From Acidaminococcus fermentans DSM 20731 (lineage in GTDB: Bacteria > Bacillota > Negativicutes > Acidaminococcales > Acidaminococcaceae): DNA of 64,000 nt. The translations under genes were made by a program, and so were the position numbers. Below are positions 21,476 to 29,998 of the stretch, in pieces; the first letter of the stretch is position 1; the number at the start of each line of letters is the position of its first letter. The notes under the pieces are model-generated. The model did not search any database and was not told the DNA's origin. It was given only the letters and a program-made list of their open reading frames with translations. The DNA lies in contig NC_013740.1 in assembly GCF_000025305.1 (NCBI RefSeq), positions 930,001 through 994,000 on the forward strand. Direction: 5' to 3'.

Positions 21476-21859
21476 ATGGAACACCATGAAACTGAATCGA
21501 CAGAAATGTATCTGGAAACCATCCTGGTCCTGAAAAACCGGCTGGGGCTGGTCCGGTCCATCGACATTGCCAACGAAATGGGCTATTCCAAGCCCACCAT
21601 CAGTGTGGCCATGAAGAAGTTCCGGGCAGAAGGCCTGGTCACCGTGGACGATTCCGGGTTCGTGAACCTGACGGAAACCGGCCGGGACATTGCGGAAGGA
21701 ATCTACGAGCGGCACCAGGTGCTGACCCACATCCTCATGTCCCTGGGGGTGTCCCGGGAACACGCGGAACACGATGCCTGCAAGATCGAACACGATATCT
21801 GCGACGAAACCTTCGAGGCATTGAAAAAGGAATACGTCCGCCTGCGGGCGAAGAAGTGA
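21476..21859 (+). CDS. DtxR/MntR family metal-dependent transcriptional regulator
   Basis: A 127-residue regulator with an N-terminal winged helix (ESTEMYLETILVL, SIDIANEMGYSKPTISVAMKKFRAEGLV) and a short dimerisation and metal-binding domain (ERHQVLTHILMSLGV-REHAEHDACKIEHDICDET). The glutamates, His and Cys in AEHDACKIEH match the ligand region of the family. No SH3-like third domain is present, as in MntR. It probably senses Mn(II) or Fe(II) and represses metal uptake. ATG 21476 is preferred; a GTG 9 bases earlier is possible. No transporter is adjacent; a palindromic operator overlaps its own promoter. Confidence 0.9.
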   Translation: MEHHETESTEMYLETILVLKNRLGLVRSIDIANEMGYSKPTISVAMKKFRAEGLVTVDDSGFVNLTETGRDIAEGIYERHQVLTHILMSLGVSREHAEHDACKIEHDICDETFEALKKEYVRLRAKK

Positions 21860-21863
21860 GAGA

Positions 21864-21900
21864 GGGGTGCTGCACAGAAGGTGCAACACCCCCTTTTATT
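21864..21900 (+). terminator. Intrinsic terminator after the DtxR-family gene
   Basis: GGGGTGCTGCAC, loop AGAAG, GTGCAACACCCC, then CTTTTATT. Confidence 0.85.
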
Positions 21901-21909
21901 GACACATTA

Positions 21910-21918
21910 TGGTATAAT
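21910..21918 (+). promoter_or_regulatory. Extended -10 promoter of the two-component operon
   Basis: TGGTATAAT. A TTGACA at 21899 lies only 8 bases upstream, too close to serve as its -35. Confidence 0.6.
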
Positions 21919-22020
21919 GAAAAAATAGAGTGTCAATGATTCTGCGCTCTGGTTTGGGATTTCCGCCCTGCGGGATCCTTTGAATCCGGCAGTTTCCTGC
22001 CAGAAGAGAGAGGACTGTCT

Positions 22021-22719
22021 ATGAACAAACAACAGACTGTATTGATCGCGGATGACGAACCGCAAATCCGTGAGATCTTAAGCATTTATTTCAAAAAAGA
22101 GGGATTCAAGGTCATTGAAGCGGCAGACGGTGCCGAGGCTCTGGTGCAGGTCCAGGCCGGGAAACCGGACATCATCCTGCTGGACATCATGATGCCGGTA
22201 CTGGACGGGCTGGAAGTGTGCAAACAGGTCCGGAAGATCTCCGATATCCCCATCATCATGCTCACTGCCAAGGATTCCGATGACGACCGGATCCTGGGGC
22301 TGGAAATCGGAGCGGACGACTACATTTCCAAACCCTTCAACACCCGGGAAGTGGTGGCACGGGTCAAGGCCGTGCTCCGGCGGACCAATGCCTCCATGAG
22401 CAGCCAGAACAAGCAGGTGCTGGAATATCCCAACCTGATGATCAACCTGAGCGAATACCGGGTGGTGGCCTTCGGACGGGAAATCACCTTTACCGCCAAG
22501 GAAATGGAACTGCTCTGGTGCCTGGCCTCCAACCCGGGAATCGTGTTCAGCCGGAACCAGCTGCTGGAAAAAATCTGGGGCTATACCTATTACGGGGACA
22601 CCCGCACCGTGGATACCCACATCAAACGGGTCCGGCACAAGCTGGATATTCCCCCTGATTCCACCTGGGACATTATGACGGTCTGGGGTGTAGGGTACAA
22701 GTTCGAGGTCAAAAAGTGA
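22021..22719 (+). CDS. OmpR/PhoB family response regulator
   Basis: A 232-residue regulator with an N-terminal receiver (phosphoacceptor Asp55 in IILLDIMMP, acidic pair ADDEP near 10-14, Lys in YISKPF) and a C-terminal winged helix (FTAKEMELLWCLASNPGIVFSRNQLLEKIWGY, DTRTVDTHIKRVRHKL, WGVGYKFE). It should be phosphorylated by the kinase whose GTG start overlaps its stop codon by four bases. The spacing resembles the ResD, PhoP and WalR group. Targets are not evident, but the downstream D,D-dipeptidase in the same operon suggests a cell-envelope role. Confidence 0.94.
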   Translation: MNKQQTVLIADDEPQIREILSIYFKKEGFKVIEAADGAEALVQVQAGKPDIILLDIMMPVLDGLEVCKQVRKISDIPIIMLTAKDSDDDRILGLEIGADDYISKPFNTREVVARVKAVLRRTNASMSSQNKQVLEYPNLMINLSEYRVVAFGREITFTAKEMELLWCLASNPGIVFSRNQLLEKIWGYTYYGDTRTVDTHIKRVRHKLDIPPDSTWDIMTVWGVGYKFEVKK

Positions 22720-24365
22720 AGAAATCATTAAGCACCAGGCTCATGTACAGTTACATGGGCCTGATTCTGGCTATTATCGTGGGGATTTCCGTGGGGCTCA
22801 GTTACCTGATCACGGAATATTTCTTCCGGACCAAGGAACTGGAACTCAATGACAAGGGCGGTCAGGTGGCCATGATGGTCCGGTATTTTGACGCCATGCA
22901 TATGGACAAGGCCATCCTCCGGGAATACCTGACCTCCATGGACCAGCTGGTGGGGGCACGGATCTGGGTATTCAACAACCAGTTCGAACTGATCGGGGCT
23001 TCAGAAACCGGTACGGAATACGAACAGACCCATGAGCCGGGGAGCTCCAGGCAGGAACGGGAAGCCAGGCGGCGGGAAAAATGGATGCAGAGCGTGGCGG
23101 CCATCGACCGGCAGATCAGGGAAAACGGGAACGGCCATGAACGGTTCCAGAAGATCCTCACCAAGGTCTACAGCGGGGAACGGGTCAACGAACGGATCTA
23201 TCACCCCTACTACAAGGAACAGGTACTGATGGTGGGGATTCCCCTGAAAGACCCGGTGGGCAATGTTACCGGCGCCCTGCTGCTGGCTTCTCCCCTGGGC
23301 GGACTGAACAAGGTCCTGAAGGACATTTACATTTACACCCTCATTGTGGGGATCATCGCTCTGTTTGTCAGTGTGATCATCGTCAGCGGGCTCACCCGGC
23401 GGATGGTCAAACCCCTGATTTCCATGAAGAACTCCGCCAAAGCCATCGCCCTGGGGGATTATTCCCTGAAAGTGGCGGTGGACGGAGATGACGAAATTGC
23501 AGATCTGGGCCGGAGCCTGAATTCCCTGGGCCGGGATCTGGAACAGTTTGTGCTGAAGAGCCAGAAAATGGAAAAGATGCGCCGGGATTTCGTGGCCAAT
23601 GTGTCCCATGAACTCCGGACCCCCATTACCATTATCCAGGGTTATAATGAAGCCCTGTCCGACGGAACCATTACGGATCCGGAGGATGTGAAGAAATACC
23701 GGAAGCTGATCAACGATGAAACCCGGCGTCTGGAACGGCTGATCAATGAACTGCTGGATATCAGCCGGCTCCAGCGGGGAGAAGGGGAGGAAATGGAACC
23801 CATCCCCCTGGGCAAAGTGGTGGAAAGCGTGGTGAACATGCTGGAAGGCCGGGCCAAAAAACGGGACATCCGGCTGGAACAGTATGTGGATGACAGCCTG
23901 CTGGTCTATGGCAACGGGGACCGGCTGTACCAGCTGGTGATGATCCTGGGAGACAATGCCATGAAGTATTCTCCGGACAGTTCGGTGATCCGGTTCCAGG
24001 TGATGGAAAATGGACGGAAAGGGACGGTGCTCACTGTGGCCGACCAGGGCTTCGGGATCCCGGAAGAGGATATCCCGTACATCTGGGAGCGGTTCTATAA
24101 GGCGGACAAATCCCATTCCCGGCATATCCCCGGAACCGGGCTGGGACTGGCCATCGGCAAGGAAATTATCCGGATGCACAAGGCCAAGGTCCAGGTCCAG
24201 AGCAAGGTGGGCAAGGGTACGGCTTTTGTGATCACCTTCCCGCCCTATGCGCCTCAATCCAAGGTGGATCCGGATGGGGCCCATGAAGCGGAAGTGGTGG
24301 AAGATGTCCATCCTTTGCCGGAAGATGATACTGTAGAACAGGAAGGAGAGAACCGGAATGAATAA
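22716..24365 (+). CDS. Sensor histidine kinase
   Basis: A 549-residue membrane kinase paired with the preceding regulator. Order: TM1 (about 12-33), extracytoplasmic sensor (about 34-200) with a highly charged stretch 104-145, TM2 (203-225), HAMP (225-277), HisKA with His298 in FVANVSHELRTPITIIQGYNE, and HATPase_c with LGDNAMKYSP (N box), VADQGFGIP (G1), YIWERFYKADKSHSR (F box) and GTGLGLAI (G2). A charged acidic tail of about 50 residues follows. The start is GTG in the GTGA overlap with the regulator stop. The ligand is unknown. Confidence 0.94.
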   Translation: MKKSLSTRLMYSYMGLILAIIVGISVGLSYLITEYFFRTKELELNDKGGQVAMMVRYFDAMHMDKAILREYLTSMDQLVGARIWVFNNQFELIGASETGTEYEQTHEPGSSRQEREARRREKWMQSVAAIDRQIRENGNGHERFQKILTKVYSGERVNERIYHPYYKEQVLMVGIPLKDPVGNVTGALLLASPLGGLNKVLKDIYIYTLIVGIIALFVSVIIVSGLTRRMVKPLISMKNSAKAIALGDYSLKVAVDGDDEIADLGRSLNSLGRDLEQFVLKSQKMEKMRRDFVANVSHELRTPITIIQGYNEALSDGTITDPEDVKKYRKLINDETRRLERLINELLDISRLQRGEGEEMEPIPLGKVVESVVNMLEGRAKKRDIRLEQYVDDSLLVYGNGDRLYQLVMILGDNAMKYSPDSSVIRFQVMENGRKGTVLTVADQGFGIPEEDIPYIWERFYKADKSHSRHIPGTGLGLAIGKEIIRMHKAKVQVQSKVGKGTAFVITFPPYAPQSKVDPDGAHEAEVVEDVHPLPEDDTVEQEGENRNE

Positions 24366-25380
24366 AAAAACGGCAATCCTGTCAGCCTGTCTCTGCCTGG
24401 GTTTTGCACTGACGGCCCGGGCCGGGGCCTGGGAACCGGATGACCTGAACCGGGAAGAAGCGGCCCTGGTGGGTTTCTATCAGGGCAACGGAGAACAGGT
24501 GGCGGTCCGGGAAAACAAGGGCCGGCTCCAGCTGCTGTACCGGTTCCAGAGCGGGGACCGGGATTACACCGGCAGCAATGTGTATCAGCTGGTAAAGAAC
24601 CATTACGACAATTACGAACTGCGGGAAGTGGGGCCCAATACCGATGCGGACAGCACGGTCCGGTTCGACCGGGACAAGAACGGACAGGGGATCAGCCTGA
24701 ACCTGGGACAGAAAAGCTATACCCGGAAATTCACCGGAGGAGAGAACGGCAAACCCATCCGGGTCAATCCGGCCAAACTCCTGGAAGAACTCCGGAAGGA
24801 AGCGGCGGCCGCCGCGGCTCCCAGCCTGCCCTATGACAAAACTGCGGAGCTGGTGGACCTGGCCCGGACGGTGCCAGGACTGAAACTGGATCTCCGGTAC
24901 ACCACGGACAACAATCTGTTCGGGGCGCCGCTGGTGCTCAGTTCCCAGGTCCTGCTGGACCGGAACGCAGCCCAGGCCCTGGCCCGGGTGCAGACAGGAT
25001 TGAAACCCTATGGATACGGTCTGGTGGTCTGGGAAGCCTACCGGTCCTGGCGGGACTTCAAGCTGGCCACCCTGGCCCTGGGCAAAGAGCATGCCGATAT
25101 GCTGCCCAAGGCGGAAGAAGGGTATTCCCACAATTCCGGCCGGAGCCTCGATGTGAGCCTGTACAGCCTGGAAACCGGGGAAGAGGTGCCCATGATCTCG
25201 GATTTTGACGAACCGTCCCCGGCCCAGTACGCCCAGTTTGCCGGAGGTACCCAGAAGCAGCGGTACCTGCGGGATCTTCTTCGGCAGCAGATGACCCTGC
25301 AGGGGTTCACCGCCAGCGATATGGAGTGGTGGCATTTCGATTATGATGCAGGAAACCGGTATCAGGTGCTGAATCAGTAA
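24358..25380 (+). CDS. Exported M15D-type D-alanyl-D-alanine dipeptidase (VanX-like)
   Basis: A 340-residue protein with a signal peptide (MNKKTAILSACLCLGFALTARAGA), an N-terminal region of about 120 residues of unknown type (VGFYQGNGEQVAVRENKGRLQLLYRF), and a C-terminal VanX/M15D domain. Zinc ligands appear as GYSHNSGRSLDVSL (His, Asp) and EWWHFDY (Glu, His), and the catalytic-site arginine in EAYRSW. It would hydrolyse D-Ala-D-Ala or related D,D-dipeptides outside the cytoplasmic membrane, for peptide recycling rather than glycopeptide resistance. It overlaps the kinase gene by 8 bases, so it is in the same operon and may be its target or partner. Confidence 0.88.
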   Translation: MNKKTAILSACLCLGFALTARAGAWEPDDLNREEAALVGFYQGNGEQVAVRENKGRLQLLYRFQSGDRDYTGSNVYQLVKNHYDNYELREVGPNTDADSTVRFDRDKNGQGISLNLGQKSYTRKFTGGENGKPIRVNPAKLLEELRKEAAAAAAPSLPYDKTAELVDLARTVPGLKLDLRYTTDNNLFGAPLVLSSQVLLDRNAAQALARVQTGLKPYGYGLVVWEAYRSWRDFKLATLALGKEHADMLPKAEEGYSHNSGRSLDVSLYSLETGEEVPMISDFDEPSPAQYAQFAGGTQKQRYLRDLLRQQMTLQGFTASDMEWWHFDYDAGNRYQVLNQ

Positions 25381-25486
25381 AAAGGAAGCCAGCTGGTGCT
25401 GGAGTAGAAGGGAGACGCAGCCGGGCGTCAGCTGCGTTTCCGTTCTTAAAATTTGTCTGCAAATTTTCTCCTTTTATGGTAGAATT

Positions 25487-25495
25487 AATAAGATA
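25487..25495 (+). promoter_or_regulatory. Extended -10 promoter of ylbF-murB
   Basis: TGGTAGAAT, preceded by a hairpin AAATTTG-TCT-GCAAATTT and by a GC stem (GACGCAGC/GCTGCGTTTC) that probably ends the previous transcript. Confidence 0.5.
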
Positions 25496-25522
25496 TGAAT
25501 CTATTTTTAGGAGGTTCAAACA

Positions 25523-25858
25523 ATGAATGTCTATGATGAAATGAACAATCTCTGCAAAGCCATTAAGGAATCCCATGAATATAAAGTGCTGGTGGAAGCC
25601 AAGGGGAAACTGGCCACGGATTCTTCTGCCGAATCCATGGTGAAGGATTTCCTGAAACAGAAACAGGAACTGGAAATCGCCCAGTACCAGGGCCAGAAAC
25701 CCGATGATGCGAAGGTGAAGAAGATGCAGGACCTGTACAATGTGCTGCAGCTGAACCCGGTGGCCGGGGAATACATCCAGGCCTATATCCGGTTCCAGAT
25801 GATGTTCGGGGATCTGTCCAAGACCCTCAGCGATACCTTAAAGGAAGTCATGGACTGA
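25523..25858 (+). CDS. YlbF/YmcA family protein
   Basis: A 111-residue all-helical protein of the YlbF/YmcA family (DUF964). In Bacillus these proteins form a complex (Y-complex) that affects mRNA maturation through RNase Y and so influences competence, biofilm formation and sporulation. Visible pattern: an N-terminal helix MNVYDEMNNLCKAIKES-EYK, a middle helix pair with FLKQKQELEIAQYQG, and the closing FQMMFGDLSKTLSDTLKEVM. AGGAGG lies upstream. It overlaps the murB start by one base, so the two are co-translated. Confidence 0.85.
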   Translation: MNVYDEMNNLCKAIKESHEYKVLVEAKGKLATDSSAESMVKDFLKQKQELEIAQYQGQKPDDAKVKKMQDLYNVLQLNPVAGEYIQAYIRFQMMFGDLSKTLSDTLKEVMD

Positions 25859-26769
25859 TGACCATGTCCGGTTTACTTTCCTTTCTGGAAGAACGCCTGC
25901 CGGGCAAATTCCAGATCAATGCTCCCATGGAACGGTACACCACCTTCCGGGTGGGCGGCCCCGCCGACCTGCTGGTGGAACCGGAAACCCGGGAGGAAGT
26001 GTGCAGCCTGCTCCGGGAAATCCACACCCAGCAGGTGCCTTTGACGGTGATCGGCAACGGGTCCAACCTGCTGGTCCTGGACAAAGGGATCCGGGGCTGT
26101 GTGGTGAAACTGGGCAGCTGTCTGAAGCAGCTGACCATCCAGGGCTGCACCATCCGGGTGGAAGCGGGGGTGCTCCTGTCCCGGCTGGCTTCGGCGGCGG
26201 CCGAAGGAGGACTGGCGGGGCTGGAATTCGCTTCCGGGATCCCCGGCAGTCTGGGGGGAGCCATCTTGATGAACGCCGGCGCCTATGGCGGCGAAATCGG
26301 CAACCTGGTCCGCTCTGTGACGGTGGCGGACGGTGGGGGAGAACTCCGTACCCTGAACCGGGAGGAAATGGAATTCCGGTACCGTCATTCCGCTGTCATG
26401 GACAGCGGGGACATCATCCTGGGGGCCACCCTGGAACTGACCCGGGATGATCCGGATGCCATCCGGGAACGCATCAGTGAATTGACCCGGAAACGGGTAA
26501 GCAAACAGCCTTTGAATTTCCCCAGTGCGGGAAGCACTTTCAAGAGACCTCCAGGATATTTTGCAGCGGCACTCATCGACCAGGCCGGCCTTCGGGGCTA
26601 CCGGGTGGGGGATGCCCAGGTATCGGAAAAGCATACCGGTTTTGTGGTGAACCGGGGCCACGCCACGGCCTCGGAGATCCTCCAGCTGATGGACGATGTA
26701 CGGGAAAAGGTCCACGCCATGAGCGGCGTGTGGCTGGAACCGGAAGTCCGGATCATCGGCGAAAAGTAA
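25858..26769 (+). CDS. murB: UDP-N-acetylenolpyruvoylglucosamine reductase
   Basis: A 303-residue FAD enzyme that reduces UDP-GlcNAc-enolpyruvate to UDP-MurNAc in peptidoglycan synthesis. FAD-binding motifs: YTTFRVGGPADLL, IGNGSNLLV, GIPGSLGGAILMNAGAYGGEI; catalytic region with YRHSAV, FPSAGSTFKRP (catalytic serine loop) and HTGFVVNRGHATASEIL, ending with LEPEVRIIG. It is the short type II form. It starts in a TGATG overlap with the YlbF gene. Confidence 0.96.
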   Translation: MTMSGLLSFLEERLPGKFQINAPMERYTTFRVGGPADLLVEPETREEVCSLLREIHTQQVPLTVIGNGSNLLVLDKGIRGCVVKLGSCLKQLTIQGCTIRVEAGVLLSRLASAAAEGGLAGLEFASGIPGSLGGAILMNAGAYGGEIGNLVRSVTVADGGGELRTLNREEMEFRYRHSAVMDSGDIILGATLELTRDDPDAIRERISELTRKRVSKQPLNFPSAGSTFKRPPGYFAAALIDQAGLRGYRVGDAQVSEKHTGFVVNRGHATASEILQLMDDVREKVHAMSGVWLEPEVRIIGEK

Positions 26770-26844
26770 CCATCTGTTTTCCGGGAAACGCCTTCCGCGA
26801 CGCTTCCTTGGGATCGTATCCTGGAAGGAGTCAAGTGAATTCTT

Positions 26845-27774
26845 ATGAATAAGGGGTATATTTTCGTCCTTGTAACTGCGTTCCTGTTTGGGACCATGGA
26901 AACGGCGCTGAAATTTTTTGGCGGTATGTTCCATCCCATCCAGATCACCTTCCTCCGGTTCCTGATCGGGGGACTGGTGCTGATGCCCATGGCCTTCAGC
27001 GCCCTGAAGAAAAAGAATGTCCAGCTGAACGGACAGGATCTGAAGTTCTTCCTGTTTTCCGGCTTCCTGGGGGTCGTGGTCAGCATGATCCTGTACCAGA
27101 TGGCCATTGTCTACGGGAAGGCTTCCGTCAACGGGGTCATCTTCAGCTGCAATCCGGTGTTCGTGGTGCTCTTTGCCTATTTCCTTTTGGGCGAGCCCAT
27201 TGACAAGCTGACCATCTTTTCCCTGATGGCCAGTTTCGCCGGCATCGTCTGCATCGTGAACCCGGTGAACATGACCGGCAGCCAGCTGAGCATCATCCTG
27301 ATCCTGCTGTCCGCCATGACTTTTGCCCTGTACGGCATTGCCGGACGGAAACATGCCCAGCGCTACGGAGGCATTGCCATGACCAGTCTCAGCTTCCTGT
27401 GCGGTTCTTTGGAGATGCTGGTGCTCATTGGCATTTCCACCTTTGCGCCGGTGCGGGACCTGATGCTGTCCCTGGGGCTGAAGGTGTTTACGGACATCCC
27501 CATCCTGGGGGGACTGACGGCGGCCCATATCCCGCCTCTGGCCTACATCGCCGTAGGGGTCACCGGTCTGGGCTATGCCAGCTATTTTCTGGCCATGGAA
27601 TATACGGATCCGGCCACGGCTTCTCTGGCCTTTTACATCAAGCCCATCCTCACCGCCTTCATGGCCTGGCTGGTCATTGATGAACCCATTACGGTGAATA
27701 TGATCGTGGGCATTGCCCTGATCCTGTTTGGCTCCTGCCTGTCCATTATTTCCAAACGGAAAAAGGCAGCCTGA
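26845..27774 (+). CDS. EamA family (DMT superfamily) transporter
   Basis: A 309-residue inner-membrane protein with about ten hydrophobic helices arranged as two EamA repeats (about 5-135 and 150-300). Motifs include FLFGTMETALKFFGG, FLRFLIGG, GKASVNGVIFSCNPVFVVLFAYFLLGEP and, in the second repeat, YFLAMEYTDPATASLAFYIKPILTAFMAWLVIDEP. Such proteins export metabolites or amino acids. The AAGGAG site lies about 14 bases before ATG, longer than usual; no better start is visible. A VOC gene follows 14 bases later. The substrate is unknown. Confidence 0.9.
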   Translation: MNKGYIFVLVTAFLFGTMETALKFFGGMFHPIQITFLRFLIGGLVLMPMAFSALKKKNVQLNGQDLKFFLFSGFLGVVVSMILYQMAIVYGKASVNGVIFSCNPVFVVLFAYFLLGEPIDKLTIFSLMASFAGIVCIVNPVNMTGSQLSIILILLSAMTFALYGIAGRKHAQRYGGIAMTSLSFLCGSLEMLVLIGISTFAPVRDLMLSLGLKVFTDIPILGGLTAAHIPPLAYIAVGVTGLGYASYFLAMEYTDPATASLAFYIKPILTAFMAWLVIDEPITVNMIVGIALILFGSCLSIISKRKKAA

Positions 27775-27788
27775 AGAAAGGAACTGTC

Positions 27789-28154
27789 ATGAACTTTAAA
27801 TTCGTCCACAACAACTTCAATGTGCTGGATCTCCAGAAATCCCTGGCTTTCTACAAGGAAGCCCTGGGCCTGGAAGAAACCCGGCGGATCGAAACCCCGG
27901 ATTTCACCATTGTGTATCTGGGAGACCACCAGACCAGCCATCTGCTGGAACTGACCTGGTTGAAAGACCGGAAGGAACCCTACAACCTGGGGGACAACGA
28001 ATTCCATCTGGCCTTTGAGACCGATGATTTTGCCGCCGCCCATGCCAAACACGAGAAAATGGGCTGCATCTGCTTCGAAAATCCGGCCATGGGGATTTAC
28101 TTCATCACGGATCCGGACAACTACTGGCTGGAAATCCTGCCGCCGAAAAAATAA
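27789..28154 (+). CDS. VOC family protein (glyoxalase I-like)
   Basis: A 121-residue vicinal-oxygen-chelate protein with two beta-alpha-beta-beta-beta units. Candidate metal ligands are His7 (FVHNNFNV), Glu (HLLELTW), His (EFHLAFET) and Glu at the C-terminus (YWLEILPP), the glyoxalase I arrangement, and NVLDLQKSLAFYKEALGL is typical of GloA. It may detoxify methylglyoxal or another small carbonyl. It is in an operon-like run with the EamA transporter upstream and mscL nine bases downstream. Confidence 0.87.
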   Translation: MNFKFVHNNFNVLDLQKSLAFYKEALGLEETRRIETPDFTIVYLGDHQTSHLLELTWLKDRKEPYNLGDNEFHLAFETDDFAAAHAKHEKMGCICFENPAMGIYFITDPDNYWLEILPPKK

Positions 28155-28166
28155 GGGGAGAATATG

Positions 28167-28607
28167 ATGGGAAGTTTTTTGAAAGAATTTAAAGCGTTTG
28201 CCCTCCGGGGCAATGTGGTGGACATGGCCGTCGGTGTCATTATCGGGGGTGCTTTCGGGAAGATCGTATCTTCTGCCGTCAATGACATCATCATGCCGCC
28301 GCTGGGGATCCTGATCGGCGGGGTGGATTTCTCCGATCTGTTCCTCAACCTGTCCAGCAAGAAAGTCAGCACACTGGCGGAAGCCAAGGCAGCCAATCTG
28401 CCGGTGATCGCCTATGGCAGCTTCATCACCAATGTCATCGATTTCATCATCATGGCCTTTGTGATTTTCTGCCTGATTTCCCTGCTGAACCGGTTCAAGA
28501 AAGAAGAACCCAAGGCAGAACCAACCCTGTGTCCGTTCTGCAAAATGCCGGTGGATCCGGAAGCAACCCGGTGCCCCCACTGCACGTCTGAAATTCCCAA
28601 GAAATAA
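28167..28607 (+). CDS. mscL: Large-conductance mechanosensitive channel with a C-terminal zinc ribbon
   Basis: A 146-residue MscL pentameric channel that opens on membrane tension and releases solutes on osmotic down-shock. The N-terminal [43 protein letters not shown] and the second span [30 protein letters not shown] are canonical. The C-terminus adds two cysteine pairs, [19 protein letters not shown], forming a short zinc ribbon after a charged linker instead of the usual helical bundle end. Of two adjacent ATG codons, the second (28167) has better spacing to GGGGAG. A terminator follows. Confidence 0.95.
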   Translation: MGSFLKEFKAFALRGNVVDMAVGVIIGGAFGKIVSSAVNDIIMPPLGILIGGVDFSDLFLNLSSKKVSTLAEAKAANLPVIAYGSFITNVIDFIIMAFVIFCLISLLNRFKKEEPKAEPTLCPFCKMPVDPEATRCPHCTSEIPKK

Positions 28608-28656
28608 CCGGCCGGGCTGGTCAGGCGTTTTTGCCGGACCAGCCGGCTTTTTGCGT
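28608..28656 (+). terminator. Intrinsic terminator after mscL
   Basis: CCGGC-GGGCTGGTC paired with GACCAGCCGGC around a 13-base loop, then CTTTTTGC. It leaves about 25 bases before the tyrS start, so no T-box leader is present there. Confidence 0.8.
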
Positions 28657-28681
28657 AAATATCACTACAGGAGGATGTTCC

Positions 28682-29908
28682 ATGAACGTATTGGATGTAC
28701 TGGAAGAACGGGGATACCTGAAACAGATGTCCCACCCGGATGAAATCAGAGAACTGCTGGGAAAGGAAAAGATCACCTTCTATATCGGCTTTGATCCCAC
28801 CGCGGACAGCCTCCATGTAGGGCATTTCATCGCCCTGATGGTCATGGCCCATATGCAGCGGGCCGGCCACCGTCCCATCATCCTGCTGGGAGGCGGCACC
28901 GGCATGGTGGGGGACCCCAGCGGCAAGAATGAAATGCGGAAGATGCTGACTCCTGAATTCATCAACCACAATATCGAATGTTTCAAGAAACAGATCGGCC
29001 GGTTCATCGACCTGTCCGAAGGCAAGGCCATTGTGGCCAACAACGCCGACTGGCTGCTGAAGCTGAACTATGTGGACATGCTCCGGAGCGTGGGGGTCCA
29101 TTTCTCCGTGAACCGGATGCTGGCCGCCGACTGCTACAAGACCCGTCTGGCCAGCGACAACGGGCTCACCTTCTTTGAAATGAACTATATGATCATGCAG
29201 GCCTATGACTTCTATACCCTGCACAAAAACTACAACTGCGTCATGGAACTGGGCGGGGACGACCAGTGGTCCAACATGATTGCCGGGGTGGAACTGATCC
29301 GCCGGAAAGACCGGCAGCCGGCTTACTGCATGACCAACACCCTCCTGACCAACAGCCAGGGCCAGAAAATGGGCAAGACCGTGGGCGGCGCCGTATGGCT
29401 GGATCCGGAGAAATTCTCTCCTTACGATTTCTACCAATACTGGCGGAATATCGATGATGCGGATGTGGAAAAATGCCTGGCCCTGCTGACCTTCCTGCCC
29501 ATGGAGGAAGTCCGCCGTCTGGGAGCTCTCCAGGGAGCGGAAATCAACGAAGCCAAGAAAGTGCTGGCTTACGAAGTGACCAAGATCGTCCACGGGGAAG
29601 CCGAAGCGGAAAAGGCCAAAAACGCCACGGAAGCCCTGTTCGGATCCGGCAGCAACCTGGACAATGTGCCCACCATCACCGTCCGGAAGGACGAATGGGG
29701 CTGCCGTCTGCTGGATCTCCTGGCAGAAAACAAGGTGATCGCCACCAAGAGCGAAGGCCGCCGGCTGATGCAGCAGAACGGCCTTTCCATCGATGATGCC
29801 AAAGTCACCGACGTGGATACCCTGGTGGACGACGCCCTGTTCGCAGACAAAGAAAGCCTGATGCTGCGGAAAGGGAAGAAGAAGTACTACCGGTTGGTAA
29901 GGGGATAA
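28682..29908 (+). CDS. tyrS: Tyrosyl-tRNA synthetase
   Basis: A 408-residue class I aminoacyl-tRNA synthetase. ATP-binding signature [19 protein letters not shown] (HVGH as the HIGH motif, about residue 48) and QKMGKTVGG as the KMSKS loop; tyrosine-site residues in GGDDQWSNM. An S4-like RNA-binding domain ends the protein ([30 protein letters not shown]). The start at 28682 follows AGGAGG; a longer in-frame extension runs into the terminator. It has no T-box leader, unlike many Firmicute synthetase genes. Confidence 0.96.
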   Translation: MNVLDVLEERGYLKQMSHPDEIRELLGKEKITFYIGFDPTADSLHVGHFIALMVMAHMQRAGHRPIILLGGGTGMVGDPSGKNEMRKMLTPEFINHNIECFKKQIGRFIDLSEGKAIVANNADWLLKLNYVDMLRSVGVHFSVNRMLAADCYKTRLASDNGLTFFEMNYMIMQAYDFYTLHKNYNCVMELGGDDQWSNMIAGVELIRRKDRQPAYCMTNTLLTNSQGQKMGKTVGGAVWLDPEKFSPYDFYQYWRNIDDADVEKCLALLTFLPMEEVRRLGALQGAEINEAKKVLAYEVTKIVHGEAEAEKAKNATEALFGSGSNLDNVPTITVRKDEWGCRLLDLLAENKVIATKSEGRRLMQQNGLSIDDAKVTDVDTLVDDALFADKESLMLRKGKKKYYRLVRG

Positions 29909-29912
29909 AAAA

Positions 29913-29955
29913 ATGGGGCTATTGCGTGAGCAACAGCCCTGTCAACGGTCAGCTG
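29913..29955. repeat. Hairpin plus two heptad units after tyrS
   Basis: GGGGCTATTGC-GTGA-GCAACAGCCC (hairpin family member), then GTCAACG GTCAGCT GACA. It is the shortest heptad locus in the window. Confidence 0.7.
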
Positions 29956-29963
29956 ACAAAAAA

Positions 29964-29998
29964 GGAGTACTGCACGCTCATGTGCAGTACTCCTTTTT
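29964..29998. terminator. Bidirectional terminator, tyrS and acyl-CoA synthetase-like gene
   Basis: GGAGTACTGCAC, loop GCTCAT, GTGCAGTACTCC, flanked by AAAAAA and TTTTT, between two convergent genes. Confidence 0.85.

Noticed and set aside
21895-21918. TTGACA-TATAAT promoter pair before the response regulator
   Set aside because: The spacing is only 8 bases, too short for a standard sigma factor; the extended -10 alone is kept.
28608-28681. T-box leader before tyrS
   Set aside because: Only about 25 bases separate the mscL terminator from tyrS; no specifier loop or T-box sequence is present.
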